DNA from: Polytrichum commune
Taxonomy: Eukaryota > Streptophyta > Polytrichopsida > Polytrichales > Polytrichaceae
Length of the DNA: 64,000 nucleotides
Assembly: GCA_950295325.1 (NCBI GenBank)
Contig: OX485803.1
Location: forward strand, 46,515,554 to 46,579,553
Direction of reading: 5' to 3'
Positions within the stretch are counted from its first letter, which is position 1. Each line of letters opens with the position of its first letter. A program made the position numbers and the translations under genes. Shown here one piece after another: positions 37,171 to 50,100 of this stretch. Below the pieces are notes generated by a model. It saw nothing but the letters and a program-made list of their open reading frames with translations, searched no databases and was not told where the DNA came from.

Positions 37171-38393
37171 TTTACACTTTTTTTTCAAACTCACAGGACA
37201 ACCAATTGGCAATTCAGGATCAGGCTGCCAGATTGCGAACCTTACAAAAAGGCCATAAGATTTTTGATATATTTATGTTAGGGTTAAGTAGGAGCGCTGG
37301 TTCCTGTCTCCAACCTGCAAGCTCCCCAGCACTGACTGCCTTCAGTGTTCACAAGGTCAAAGCAGCTTCATCTAAAAACCCAACTGCCGACTCTTCGTAA
37401 GTCCTTCGCCGGAACCCTTGATTATAAAGATAGATCGGGTGAACCTTTGGTACAATAAATAGGTTCTCCACCGTCCAACAAACTTAAAGTAAAAGAGAAC
37501 CCTAAAAAGTCATCATAAGATGAATAGGTATGTAAAAGTATACATCACATAGAAAGGTACGAGGAAGAAGATCTCACAGAGTTTGTGAGAAGAAAGAAAC
37601 ATGAATGAAGGTTTGGCGTTACCATGCCGCACCGAAAACAAAAGTAAAATTGGGTAAAGAAAAAAATTCAAGGACTAACATACGAAACACGGCACCAGCA
37701 AACGCAAACGACTGCGACTAGAACTACCAGGAGTTTCAACTTCAGGCTCACCCTCGTCTTCTTCATCGTGATGTTCGACTCGCGGAAGTAGATTATTGAG
37801 GTACCGCCGAAGGAAACCGATCACATAAAATTATTGAGCAACAACAAAGGTTATCATAAAAGGTGACCTTGAACCTAACCTAAAAGGTTAGAAAAAAACC
37901 ACGTCACATACCCTTCTGCGAGTTGTGTATCAAGTAAGAAAATATTGCGCCACTGGTTGCGTTCTGAAGTGAGTTAATCAAAAGTGTAAGCTCTCAAGGC
38001 TATCTATCATTTCGATGTTACTTGCAGGTTATCAAAACAGATGAGTCCGATTGCTCAAAAAGCAATGAAGAATGTCTGTGGACATGCACATATGGATCGC
38101 TCACATCACCCTCACATGCCAAGAAGGACCTTAACCTTACCCAATTGACATCATCCTCACCTTAACCTCTAATAAAAGCACACCTTATCAGCTATTTCCA
38201 CGTCAACTTGGATCGGAAAAAGAAAAAGAAGGGCGTTGCATGAATCCGACCACCTAATTCATATCCCAGTTCAACATATAAACACCGTGGCACCGCTGCC
38301 CTCCGGGTTGGGGTTGCTTCCAGACAATTAAGATGTAAAGGACATCGATCAATAGCGCAGGCCAAACGTCACAGCAAACGTGTTCACCTACCT

Positions 38394-39120
38394 CAACTCA
38401 CCTTTCCACGCCAGCAGGAAAACTACTCTATGACGAATTAAGCAGACAGAAATATGCGTTTTAACCCAAGCTTAACCCAAGGATTTTAACGTCCACTAAA
38501 ACCCATCGAACTCAAAAAGGAGGAAGGAAACGCTTTAATCTTCAATCTGTAGTCCCCGCATAAAAACCCACAGCGGGGAAACCAAGGAGGAGGATGGATG
38601 GGCAAGAGCGACCCAAAAACCCCGAAATCTTGCTCTCCTATCCACCTTCCAAATTGCAAGGGGGGGATAGGTGTCGATGACAAAGGGCAAGGTAAAGCAA
38701 ATTTTAGGTCCACGTGAGCAATTGTTGATGGTGCAACAATGTGCGTAAGATGCAGGGCAGACTCGAAATGCAGAGGGATGGATCACGTGTAACTTATTAA
38801 CCTACCTCACCTTTCTTCTCTATGCCGAATTATGATGCAGACAGAAGAATCTATGCGTCTTTTGAACTTACTTCAGACAAGGTTACAGAGTCCACCAAAC
38901 CACATCAACCCAAAATGAAAAATAAAAACTCTTCAATCTTCAATTTCCTATATAGAAACCAACAGCGGATGGATGGGCAAGAGTGGCCCCGAAACCCCCA
39001 AAATCTTGCTCTCCACCTTTCAATTGCAAGCGGAGATAAGGAGTGCTTAAAAAGGGCAAGGCAATGCAAACTTTAGGTCCACGTGAGCAATTGTTGCTGG
39101 TGAAGCAGCAATATGTGTGT
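38394..39120. repeat. Tandem duplication of the ATG18 promoter region
   Basis: Two diverged units of about 350-400 bp (about 38394-38780 and 38797-39120) share CTTTAATCTTCAAT, ACAGCGG, GGATGGATGGGCAAGAG, AAATCTTGCTCTCC and TTTAGGTCCACGTGAGCAAT. Each unit carries one copy of the CACGTGAGCAATTGTTG G-box block. Confidence 0.8.
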
Positions 39121-39155
39121 GTGTGTGCGCGCGAGTGAGAGAGAGAGATAGAGAG
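39112..39155. repeat. TG and GA dinucleotide microsatellites
   Basis: A (TG)n run near 39112-39127 is followed by CG-rich and then (GA)n stretches near 39138-39155, at the upstream edge of the second promoter duplicate. Confidence 0.75.
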
Positions 39156-39613
39156 AGCGGAGACTCGATTTGCAAAGGAACGATGATGAAATGGAGTGAA
39201 ATTGAGGATTGGCTTGCCTTGGCTTGCTTGAGCGTCCTGTCCTCAGCACCGCACTCCCATGCATTCCTTGACAAGCCTTGCCTCGCAAGCCTTCAAGGCC
39301 ACGGCGGAAGGAAATCCAAAGCGCCCTGGCTGTGGGGAACCGCGTTGGGAACGCGGCTGGTGGTGGCGTCACGGCTCGTCACGTCACGTCGCGGGACGTC
39401 GCGTCGCGGCGTGTGGGGAACGCGACAGCCAGCGTCATCCTGCGGCTGTTACGGGCGGAGGCGTCAGTCCGCCAACAAGTTACCGTAGACGCCACTCACT
39501 TTCACTCTTTCACTCTTCCACTAAGTTGAGTTTTTACAGTAAGTTACCGCCACAGTAAAGTGATGTCGCGTAAATCCCCCCCCCCCACTCCATTCCATGG
39601 TTTCATGTATTTA

Positions 39614-39793
39614 CCACACTGATTATCCAAATTAGTGCGTGTTACTATCGGAGTTATGTCATTTTTTACTAACGGAAGTTCACTATGATGTTTGGAAGTC
39701 ATAAATGCCTTTGCTTGATAAATATTACATCCTCAACAAATAGGTATATATCCCTGTGTAACTCCGAATAGTAACGCGCACTAATTGGGATAA
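39614..39793. mobile_element. MITE-like element, family TIR CACTGATTATC..TTAGTGCGTGTTACTAT (copy 1)
   Basis: The left arm CACACTGATTATCCAAATTA is followed by GTGCGTGTTACTATCGGAG. The right arm is TAACTCCGAATAGTAACGCG then CACTAATTGGGATAA, inverted to it. Arms are about 45 bp around about 100 bp of loop. The outer right end is eroded. Confidence 0.75.
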
Positions 39794-39939
39794 AAAAACA
39801 ATGTAATTTATGTGGTTAAGGTAGATGGGTCTTAATAGTTTTCTTTTTTCCGACCACCCTACTTCTCCTAGGGTCTGAAACATATGATTAGTATGAGATG
39901 GTTAGCGAATATGAATTGAACAACTTTTTCTTATAGATT

Positions 39940-40725
39940 TTGGAGCTTTTAGGAGTTATGTTGAGATTTTGCTCTATGGATTGTGGTTGTGTTATTATGC
40001 TCTTGTCTTTGTTTGTTTGATGCAATCATAACTTAAGTTAAATGCTATGGATGAAAAATGTTTGATGACTTTCTCATTGGAAAGTGAAAGTGGATTTCAT
40101 TAGTAACAAGGAAACAGTAGAACCGTGAGGCTCTGTCTTTTCTCATGAAAGACTACAACTGTAGTTGTCCAGTTTGCTCATTCCAGTCCATGGCTATTTT
40201 CTATACCTATAACCAAAACTTTCTTGGATTTCATGCACCATTTTCTCAAATGCGGGTCAACGACTGAAGCTACCAAAATAACTATACTTAACTAGGATTT
40301 TTTCAATACATTTTAGGAGAAACTATAATTAATGATATATATATATAACTATAGTTAACATCCACATTAAATAAAATCAACCAAAAATAGCAACAACAAG
40401 AAACGTCCAAGTGTGAATGCAAAGTGGTTAGGAAATTTGCTCTTGAAACAAAAAAATCGATGCATAGTCTCTGTCCTACAGACAGAGCCAATAATAAAGG
40501 CCTCTTTAGTTTGTAGGTTTTATTTTGTATATGTAGTGGAGGCATTCAATACAATATAATAAAAAACTCAGTATAAATACATGAGTTCAGTTTCTAGCAT
40601 GTCATTAACATGTATACATTTGGTTTACTCTATAAACATCTCGTATATAGGGGGATTAATTTCATAGTGACATGTGTCCATCATTTAGGTTTCCAATGAA
40701 GAGTCCAACCCCCAAGTTGGGTTTA
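39940..40725. repeat. Dispersed repeat family E, long copy
   Basis: It shares ordered blocks with 61385-61755: CTTTGTTTGTTTGATGCAATCAT, TGACTTTCTCATTGGAAAGT, TTTTGTATATGTAGTGGAGG, CTCGTATATAGGGGGATTAATTTCATA and CATCATTTAGGTT. A weaker third copy is near 63440-63600. It may be an internal or LTR part of an unidentified element. Confidence 0.6.
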
Positions 40726-41665
40726 CAAATATGATCAATGCATTTTGTATCAAGATGGCTTTGTTTTGAATGCAAAATTGCTATGTAGACTTGGTTGCAT
40801 GCTTATGGGCACATCTCTTGTCCACAAGAATGACGGTGCTCATAGATTTCCATATAACTAACAATCATGGCATGGATGATTTCTAGCCTTTTGTCAATTT
40901 TACTTCAATCGATGTCTAAACCCCCTAACACCTTTGACTCCTGTGGTGGCAACTCAAACAAATAGTTACAGGGGGCTCGTCCAAAAATCTCACAAAGGCA
41001 TAGATTATGTACACATAATTGTACAATAATCCAGATTATGTTTCGAATTATTTGGATTCAAGAGTTTAAGAAGAGAAGCCACCGAGAAAAGTCGGGACGA
41101 GAGTCAAGGTTAGGACTTACAAGCCAAAATAATCTAGATTATCTTCATTTTTTTTTTGTAGATTATATAAATTATAATTAGGTGTGATGGAGCCCCCCTA
41201 TCGAAGAGAAAGTCCACATTAATTTCAAATTATTCGTGTATTATAATACATAAACATGTTCCAATCAAAAATTTACTACGTATTATGGACGGTCTCAATG
41301 TGCACTATATCACTACATTCTTAAATTCTGAAAAATTGTTCTTTGGTGTGAATATACAAGGATAATATGGATGGATTAATCTATTACAAATTATTTTTCA
41401 CTAGTTGCCATCCCAAGCTTTGACCTTTGACAAAACACCATTCAAGATGATCATACACAACATTCATCGTGGAAGTTCATATAAGGAGCTAGAGTGGTTT
41501 GAGATTTTGGAGCACGTGATCCAATTTCCTTGGAGCAAATGTATGTCTTTTTGGTGTCCTTCTTATTTTGGTGATCCGAACATGGAAAACCATAAGTTGG
41601 TCTTACAAAAAAATTCAAGCATTTTATTTTTTTAACTTTTTTTTGCAACCAATCAAATTTAAAAT

Positions 41666-42031
41666 CTACACTATATATTGTATTTAGTGTCACCAATTCT
41701 ATTTGCCTTGCTCAATAGTAATTGGAAACCGCCCGTGTAGACACCAAATGTGAGCCTAACATTATTTATCATTCCTTGTATAAAAAAAATTGGGCAATAT
41801 AGATTTACAATGTTTGTGATTTCTATCACTTATTAAGTGCTTTTTTGTCCAAATTACAATCATCCATGACACTATTTTGTCACAAAATGCAAGGCTGTAG
41901 AATGTACCAAAAGTGGATGAAAATAGAGAGAGAGAGTTCAAATGAAAATATTTGTGAATTTTTTCATAAGAAGTGTCACTACCATAGTGACATACAAAAT
42001 CAAATGACATTAAATATAATACTTAGTGTAG
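41666..42031. mobile_element. Fold-back MITE-like element, TIR CTACAC..ATTTAGTGTCA (366 bp)
   Basis: The left arm CTACACTATATATTGTATTT then AGTGTCA is inverted in ATGACATTAAATATAATAC then TTAGTGTAG on the right. It belongs to the same TIR family as 50515-50580 and 52095-52639. Confidence 0.6.
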
Positions 42032-42139
42032 TCAGTTGGGAAATTACAATGCTACAGTTTGGCAAAGAAGTTGTGATGAGCAAACTGACGTTTTGGGACT
42101 AAAAAGGCATTCACGTAAAAAAATGTTTCATAGTAACTA

Positions 42140-42374
42140 CTCCCCTCCTTCCCATAATGATTGTCCTACCCCCCGGATTTTTCTATCCCAAAATTTTTAT
42201 CCGAGATCAAATGTTTATGGATTTTTTTTGTGTAAATTTTTTTGCCAAATAAATTGGTGTGTCAAACGGTTTTCTACATAAAAAAATCAATAAACATTTG
42301 ATCTTGGATAGAAATATTGGGACAAAAAACTCGGGGGGGGGGGGGGTAGGACAATTATTTTGGGACGGAAGGAG
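42140..42374. mobile_element. Stowaway-like MITE (235 bp)
   Basis: The left end CTCCCCTCCTTCCCATAATG and the right end TATTTTGGGACGGAAGGAG match the plant Stowaway (Tc1/mariner) consensus CTCCCTCCGTCCC, flanked by TA on both sides (42138-42139, 42375-42376). The inner arms AATAATTGTCCTACC and GGTAGGACAATTATT continue the inverted repeat. A second inverted pair (TTTTTATCCGAGATCAAATG and CATTTGATCTTGGATAGAAA) lies further in. A long G run near 42333-42346 is part of the right arm. Confidence 0.9.
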
Positions 42375-43044
42375 TAATTGCTTTGAAAATAGGTCATTTC
42401 AAATTCTTATCTCCTTGTCGTGGTCTTGGCCTTTGAACTTGATGTTGGCCTAGTCAATTGCTTATAGGAGATATGTATAAGCTTCTTGTGTCCCATGCCT
42501 TTTCAATGAAAACGGTGACAACAAGGGATTCAAATGGAGTCAACAGGCATACAAGTTGCACTTAGGCGTCGATATGTGCCACCATGTGACTTTGTCCATT
42601 GTCATGACTTTTCTAGAACGACATGGTCGAGAGGCTTAACATGTGGTCTTGTTTCCTTAATGTGCACGGTTTTTTAAACCCTTCATTTGAAACTCCGAGT
42701 GTAGTTACTCTTTGTAATCAACAAAAATGTTGATGATTTTTGCTAGCAATTGAGAGATTATATTAACACGCCTAAATAAGCATAATTTCATTTATATATG
42801 TGAATGTTACAAGAATTCATACTTTTATGGCTAGATGATCCGTAACTGTTTGATTCAAGTTTGCACAATAGTCTGACGTTTAGGTGCTGGAGATTCTCAA
42901 CGTCAAAATCTATGTAGCGCACACAAGATTTTGATGTGTTGGTTTTGGAATGGGTAAATCTCTTGAACACCATGTCGCTCAAGATAAATGGCTCTATTGT
43001 GAGTTCTCTCAACTCCACGAACCATTTTGGATGTTGGATTAGAT

Positions 43045-43352
43045 CACATGTTGTCTCATCTAGTTAGCAATTGCAAATCACAATGCTAAACGTTTAAAGT
43101 TTCGGAGTTGAAGTTGAATTATGAAAATCACAAGAGATCAAAGTGAAGATTCTCTTTCTTTTTAGGTGATCACATAAGCCCTCCTAGTTTTATTACTATT
43201 GAACCTAAGAATGATTAACATATTTTGAACACATAGTCCAATCTCGTTGCAACATGTGTCATTTTGGTGTCCAATTTTAACTACAAACTTACACTTATAT
43301 CAATCAAATGTAGCTGTCCGGTTTAGAAGAACGCCCACATAAGGCCTCAATG
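43045..43352. repeat. Dispersed repeat family D copy
   Basis: It runs from TCTCATCTAGTTAGCAATTG through GTGATCACATAAGCCCTCC, ACATAGTCCAATCTCGTTG and GTCATTTTGGTGTCC to GCCCACATAAGGCC. This and the 45.2-kb copy show the longest common unit, about 300-330 bp. Confidence 0.7.
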
Positions 43353-43744
43353 AATCACAATGATCTTACTGAATGGCAATGATCTACATCAACCATACAT
43401 GGTAATACGCAACTTTCCAAATAGCTTCTTCACAAAGGTGCAAGTACTTTGATATTTGTACAAATGAGGTGGTTTGAAACTTTTGACCAAGTAGGTGCTC
43501 ACTCTTCATTGGTCTCACAATTTGTCGAGTTTCGAGCATTTGGAATCCAGGTACTGTGCGTTTCGTTGACGCATCTTCCACCCTCTTCATCACAATTAAA
43601 TTGTGTAATGGTTGTTTAATCTTGTGCACTTGTTGTGATGAAATGAGTGGAGCATACATCTACTACAATTCAGATTGCAAATAGCATTTCGCTGTACGAA
43701 GTTTCTCGACTCTGCAAAATCTTTGAAGTTATGAATTGAATGAT

Positions 43745-44068
43745 GCTTCAGATGTGGCCCTAATTAATGTGGGCACTTTCTACTCCACAAACAATTTCGA
43801 CTGTTATCGATCGCAAATCATAAAATTGTTGTTTCAAGGTTCATCAAAATTGGAGTTGAGATGCACAGGTTATAAGAGGTCAAAGTGGAGAATCTCTTCC
43901 TTTTCAAGTGATTTTAGAGGCTCTTCCAAATATGTTCACCATCAAAAGTACAACGGTGTTTGTATTTGAGCATATAGTCCAATTTTATTGTAACATGTGC
44001 CATTTTAATGTATGTTTTTAGCTACATGTCATGTCATATGCCATTCAAATCAAGGTGTGTATCCACAA
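43745..44068. repeat. Dispersed repeat family D copy
   Basis: It begins with GTGGCCCTAATTAATGTGGGC, like GTGGCCTTATTGTGGCAC at 45.16 kb. It continues with GCAAATCATAAA, AAAGTGGAGAATCTCTTCC and CATATAGTCCAATTTTATTG. It ends just before the last exon of the unrecognised gene. Confidence 0.65.
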
Positions 44069-44162
44069 ACCTTAATACACTGAAAAAGTAGAAAAATAAT
44101 ATCAATATAGTATATTGATGTGTGATGTGTGTTCATCACAACCCAATCCACATTACGTTTGC

Positions 44163-47100
44163 CTATGTCAGATGACATTGATCCAAGTTTGAAGAATGCA
44201 ACATATCTTGAAACTCAGTTGACGTGAGGTGGAGCTCCTTGCAAATAAATTGCAAGATTGGCATTACATTTGCCATTCGCCCGATGCTCACCACCTCCTC
44301 TGCTTAGCACACATGCATTCAAGTTGCTCATCGAAGCCACCAGGGATGATCATCACAAATTTCCAAAGAAGTGGTGTACAATGTAATTTTTATGCCACAA
44401 ATCATACTTAGTGGTGTACAATGTATTTTGTCTTATGATACACGTATCAATTTAATGTCACAATTTGCAATGTAGTAGTATCATGTAGCACATAATTCTT
44501 TACATGAAAGGCAAAAAAACCCAAGAGATCAGTATGCAGAACAAATTGAAATCATGTAATTATCACAACATTAAGTGGAGATTTATGATCTTTGTTCCGA
44601 ATTTTATTGCTTTTACATGATAGTTTTGCCTTTGTAAACTTGTGATGATGTACACTCATACTTTGGAAGAAGGTAGTATTTGCCCAATATTTTTTTCCTT
44701 CCAGTTGTCATGTGAAACATGTGATACTATCTTTAATAGTTTATGTGAAAGTTTATATTTTATGGCAGACCTATTCATGAGAAATTATGTATGGCAGCGT
44801 ACATGCGTGCAGATACAGTGAAATTAAAATAATAATAAAAAATAAACCATAAAGACAAGCTTCTTGCAAGGATGAACATACCAGGAAGTCGAGCAAGGCT
44901 CTCACACAATTTATTCAATAACATTTTGTCCATCTTGTGCCCATCCTCCAGCAAACTGCGCACCAAAATGACATGTGGAACACAGGTGGTAAATTTCTTA
45001 GCATCGTGTTGTGAAAATTATACTACATTGTTAAAAAAAAATTCAATTGTATGCCACATTATATTATCACAAAGAAAACTATTACATAAGATGCGTGCAT
45101 TAATGTTATATAATGCACCACCTTTTGGAGGTGTGTGATGAAATTGATTAACGTAGGTGGCCTTATTGTGGCACTTCTTACTCAAGGACAATTTTGACCT
45201 TTGGATCAAAAATGAGACTTGTCTCATCCGGTTAGCAATTGCAAATCATGAATTAATATCATTTCAAGTTTTGTCAAATTTATAAGAATTCAAAGTGCCA
45301 TTTTAATATATATATATATATATCATGTAGATGTCTATCTTTTGAACCTTAGTCTAGTCTCATCATAACACATGTCTTGTGGTGTCCATGTTAAGTACAA
45401 ACTTTGCTATATACCACTCAAATGTAGACATTCAATTAAGAAAAGTGACCATATAAAATCCACATATTTCAGGCCAAAGCAAAATCTACACGCAATTGTC
45501 TAGAATAATTCAATCCAATTCAACAACTAATTAAAAAAGAGTGTACCTCTATGGATATGACTGTATGGATGGCATCTTTGTAGAGTAAGAATTGTTCACA
45601 CAAAATTTCAACCATCCACATGTCCAAAATCATAAGATTATAACTTAAATGTGTAAGCTGATATGATCAAACAAAGGTGGTTGCCTAGACAAAAATGTTC
45701 GCCTTGGCCTTTAAGGGTTAAGGGATCGTTAATAAAAGAGGATGCAATAGGACAAACAAGCTAAAGGCAATTAAAGTACATGCTCTAAATAGTTTGTGGG
45801 GTCCAATCATAATTTTTAATTTGGCTATGCACCAACAATTTTCTAGTTTTAAATTTTAAAATAGAATCTTTTCCAATTATTCCATGTTTTTTTGTAGATG
45901 GATTAGATAAAAGATCCCTAATATTTGTAAAACTTGAGAAAATCGCCAAAATATAGATTAAAATGTAAAACTTTGGATGGAAATATGTGTATTATTCGTC
46001 CATATGTGAAAGTAGGCAATCATAACATTATTCAACTGAGTGACCAAATTGGTGAGGCCGGAAATATGTCATGTAAGATGCTAGAATTATACCTTGTGGA
46101 TGCTTGTTAGTAAGTAGATCAAGCTTGGAAAAATGAGTGAGAAACGAGAGGGTTCAATTCCTGGATGGAGATATGAGAAAAGTTGGAAGTACTTACTTCT
46201 TGAGGAAGTACACAAGAACGTCCATCAATGGGTCGGCCATGCGTTGATGGTTAATGAGCATGCACACACGCCCGTAAAATCGATTAATTGTCTCCACTTG
46301 AGATTCATAATCAACCTTGGGGACCGGACTCTGTGCAATGTGCCTCGCCTCGGCCTCCTTCCTGAGCCATTCTTATGCACTTAGATGACACACGTACATG
46401 CATGTGTGTATAGTTGTGTATAGTATATATCAATGTTGTGAGTGTCTATATTTGACATGGGTATCATTAAGGGTATGTGAAAAGGTATAAATTAAATACC
46501 CACCCGGCGATGCTAACACATCTTCAATACCATTGTTCATACCCACTTCATACTCGCACGTATATCACTGTAACATTCTGTGGTATCCACATGTATGCTT
46601 TTCTTATCACATTTCGTAAATATTTTGAAGACCGTAACAAATTGCCAAAGTATTATCTTGTTTTATTTCAAGACCCTTACTCACTGGGACATGGAAATAG
46701 GTAATAATGATACCCACACATCAGGGGCATTTACATAAACAAGTGGAGATTTGGATTCTACAAGGATATGAAGAATTGTGCCTCGCCGATTTGAATCGCG
46801 TTTTATTACTGAATATCTGAGATGGGCTGAATATGGGTGGCAGGATTGTAGTTAGAATTTTGTGGCGTCTATGCAAACCCATCCGTTGTGGATGGAGGGG
46901 CTACACTGATGACCCCATTTAGTGCATGTTCCTATTCGGAGTTATGAAGTGCTATAACTATTTAAATAGAATGTAATATTTTATCAAAAAGTCATTTATG
47001 CTCTATAATGTTTGGAAAACCTATTGAACTGTCGTTAGTAAAAATTGAAATCTGGTGGAAGATAATATTGTATTGTGTAATTCCGAATAGTAACATGCAC

Positions 47101-50100
47101 TAATGGAGATAATCAGTGTAGCCCACATTATACTTATGTAGGGCCTGTGATGCCAATTCCGTAGTCAAATCATCTCAGGATAACCAGTTGTTGGCTATAG
47201 AATAGTTTTCTGCATGGTCACCTTTCTAACGGATGAGTTTATGTAGACACCACGAACCTTGGCCCAGGAATGTGAGGATTGAATACATACCACATGCGCT
47301 TTGTGCTTGGGGTTTGGCGACCACCCGAGGTGTGCAGTTTCTCCATCATCTTGTGAGCAATCTGCAGTTGAAGTCGAACAATCACACCAGATAAGTGCTC
47401 GCTGCATCGCAATTTAACTTGCAAAAAAAGGCTATGTACACAATGTCTTTCAGGAGGTCACGATGCTGAGTCTGCAGATATAAAGCAAATTTGGCAGTCA
47501 GAGCTAATATTATTTATTCCAGAGAAAAAGCTCCCAAATATGGGATTTCAACACTTCTCAAGAGCCTAGTCCATCATGACTGAATATGTGATGACATTGG
47601 ACTCGACATGTTCAATGCTACTTACTATACTTGCAGTGAGAAGTGTATCAAACTCATAGCTTTCTCCCGTTTTTGACATTTGCTTTCAGTTTCCACAGCA
47701 TCTATGTACTAGATATTGTACACAAGGAGCCCTTTTACTTCCATAAGAGGGTGGCACCTTTACAATATTGATTGTAACATTCATCATGTTGCGAGGGTCG
47801 TTTGCTATGGTTTATATTCGTCGTGCTCGTGTCCAATGAAGACCCAACACGTTCATGATAATTTGAGATGATGAAAGATAAGGTACAGAATAATAATGTT
47901 GATATGCTTGTTTGTAGTGAATGGCTACAAATGCACTGAGAAATCCTATCAATATAGTGGTTGGAATATTAATGTGGGCCACTCTAATTGTCTGGGTTGG
48001 GGTGAAAATATTGTAGAGGACCCAAAGACTTCCGAAAGTCTTCCTAAAAAACTTCTAAAGACTTGGGAAGGTATTAATGCAAGGACAAAAATAGCATACA
48101 ATAATATACTCACCCACATCAATCTCTTAGAAAAACAATAAATGTACCCACACTAATTTATAACTAGAGATTTGGCACAAGTTGAAAAATAATGTGGGTT
48201 CTAGAGAATTACCATGGCCTGCACTAATAGGACTTTTCAGTGTAGTAACAATAACCTTAGTCAATTTAAGGGATTAGTCAAAGACAAATCAAAAAGTGAT
48301 TGGGGATTGTCCTAAATTACCTTAATCGAACATGGGGTTGGGGTTGGTTGGGATGTTTATATGGGATAAATGACATATTTAACCTATGATATTAAATCCA
48401 TACTTAGCACAACCTATCGAAAAGAGGAAGTGAAAATAAAGTCATATGTGGCAACGGTGGTAAATATATGCGGTACGTGTTTGAGTCTAGGTCATTTGTA
48501 TGAGCTCAAATCTTCCTGATTTACATTTCACATATGCATGTTTTGAATGAAACAATGCATATCATAAATGACCTAATTTTAGAAAGGATTATTGTTAACA
48601 CTCTTTTGGCTAAATATTTAAAAAGATAATCTTATACCCCTCCGTATGACATCTTGAGGGCTCACCATCGCATATCTCGTTGATGTGTCGTGTCTTCATT
48701 ATACACGATCACAACGTAGACCGTAGCAAGTGGTCATTGCAAGATGGAGACAACATAGATTGGGAGGGACAAGACTTAACCTCTGCAGAGAAGGGGGACG
48801 ACGATCTCCAATGCTCCCGTCTATCTGCTCGTGCAGCAATTTGCACATGAAGTTTGTGTTTGAGGTCCTTCCTCAATGTCAATATCCTTTTCTTCCATCC
48901 AAATACCTGCAACCAAATTTACGATAGTGTCATTGGTTTGAAACCACAAGTACAGAGAGTCAATGACTCCAATGTTGCCACCGGCATGAATTATAATATT
49001 GCTTCATCTTGAAGTTAGTCTAATTCTCTATGTACTTCCAATACATACATCACAAGAATTAGAGGGACCTTGAAAACTATTGCCTCTTGTCATAGGTGAA
49101 CATCATGAATGGGCGTGGACAAGTTGATCCGCACCCAATATCTCCCAAGGGTAAGCCCATGGGTTCCCACATGGTTCGTTAGGAACATTCAATTCACTTG
49201 GATTGGTAACCCCTTATGATTGGGTGGACAATAGGGTGCACCAAACATCAATTTGCTAGGAAGGTTACCCATCCGAGCATAATTTTGACCTTAGGAAGCT
49301 TAACCTTGAAGTTCCCATAGGATTTTAGTTAACCCTTTAATGACATGGAGTCTCGATATATGACCAAATACACAACTTACACATGCCTCATCAACTTCAT
49401 AAATCATATTTTATGTAGTCATGTGGGCTTGAAACCGTGTTTTATACATTGTCTTGTATCAAGGAGAAGATAAAAATCTACTCATACTTGACATTGATGG
49501 TCAATGTACAACATATGTATTTGCATGATCCAAGGTCACTTAGGTTGCGCATTTGAATTTGAATCCTCACTGACCTCAAGGTATTCAACCAATTCAAAAA
49601 GTGCATTTGAGGAATAGGTTCACTTTTGGCATAATTCACTAAAAATGGAGAATGGATCTCAAATGCATGTTTTTATCCATGGAGGGGCCCAATGTGGGCC
49701 ACTATAGACGCTTATGGGTTAATGTGTTGGGTTCAAACCACCCATAACCACAAACACCCTCAATTTATCCAAGGCATGAAACATGGGGGTTTACAAATGA
49801 GGAGCTTACTAGAGTGTCATCAAAGGTAGGAGTTTTTGGAGGAGGTGTTGGTGGAGGTCCCTGCACAAATACACAATCACCTTCAATCATTTATAAAAAA
49901 ATTAGAGGTTTGTTCAGTGAAGAACCCTTTGTAAACTCTAAAGCTCATGAGCCAAGGTATCTAACAACCAATGCTTTGATTTTTGGGGTTTTATGATTAT
50001 TTTCATAAAATTGGAGTTGGGTTGTGAGGGGGAGCTATCATGGTTAATGTGTCGGTGATGCGTAGGTTAAGTACATGATATTTGACGCGGAGTTGGCACT

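Larger units (their letters stand above)
36542..39480 (-). promoter_or_regulatory. Long 5' region of ATG18 with leader intron, G-boxes and a CpG-rich start
   Basis: The segment next to the ATG starts after ..ATTATTATCAG (36589-36591), consistent with a 5' UTR exon. A possible leader donor is GAGCTTGCAG|GTTGGA at 37315. The far part holds three CACGTG G-boxes (38711-38716, 38784-38789, 39080-39085). The GC-rich stretch 39290-39480 contains CACGTCACGTC and ACGTCGCGTCGCG, bZIP-type ACGT cores. G-boxes and ACGT elements fit stress or light control of autophagy genes; that is inference. The transcription start is not fixed. Confidence 0.55.
39486..44162. other. Intergenic, repeats only
   Basis: No gene is recognised between the ATG18 promoter and the 3' end of the unrecognised minus-strand gene. 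It holds several small inverted-repeat elements and dispersed repeats, listed separately. Confidence 0.55.

Noticed and set aside
39117..39558. Overlapping open frames in the GC-rich ATG18 upstream region
   Set aside because: High GC makes long open frames by chance on both strands; composition is Arg/Ser-rich noise and fits a CpG-rich promoter.
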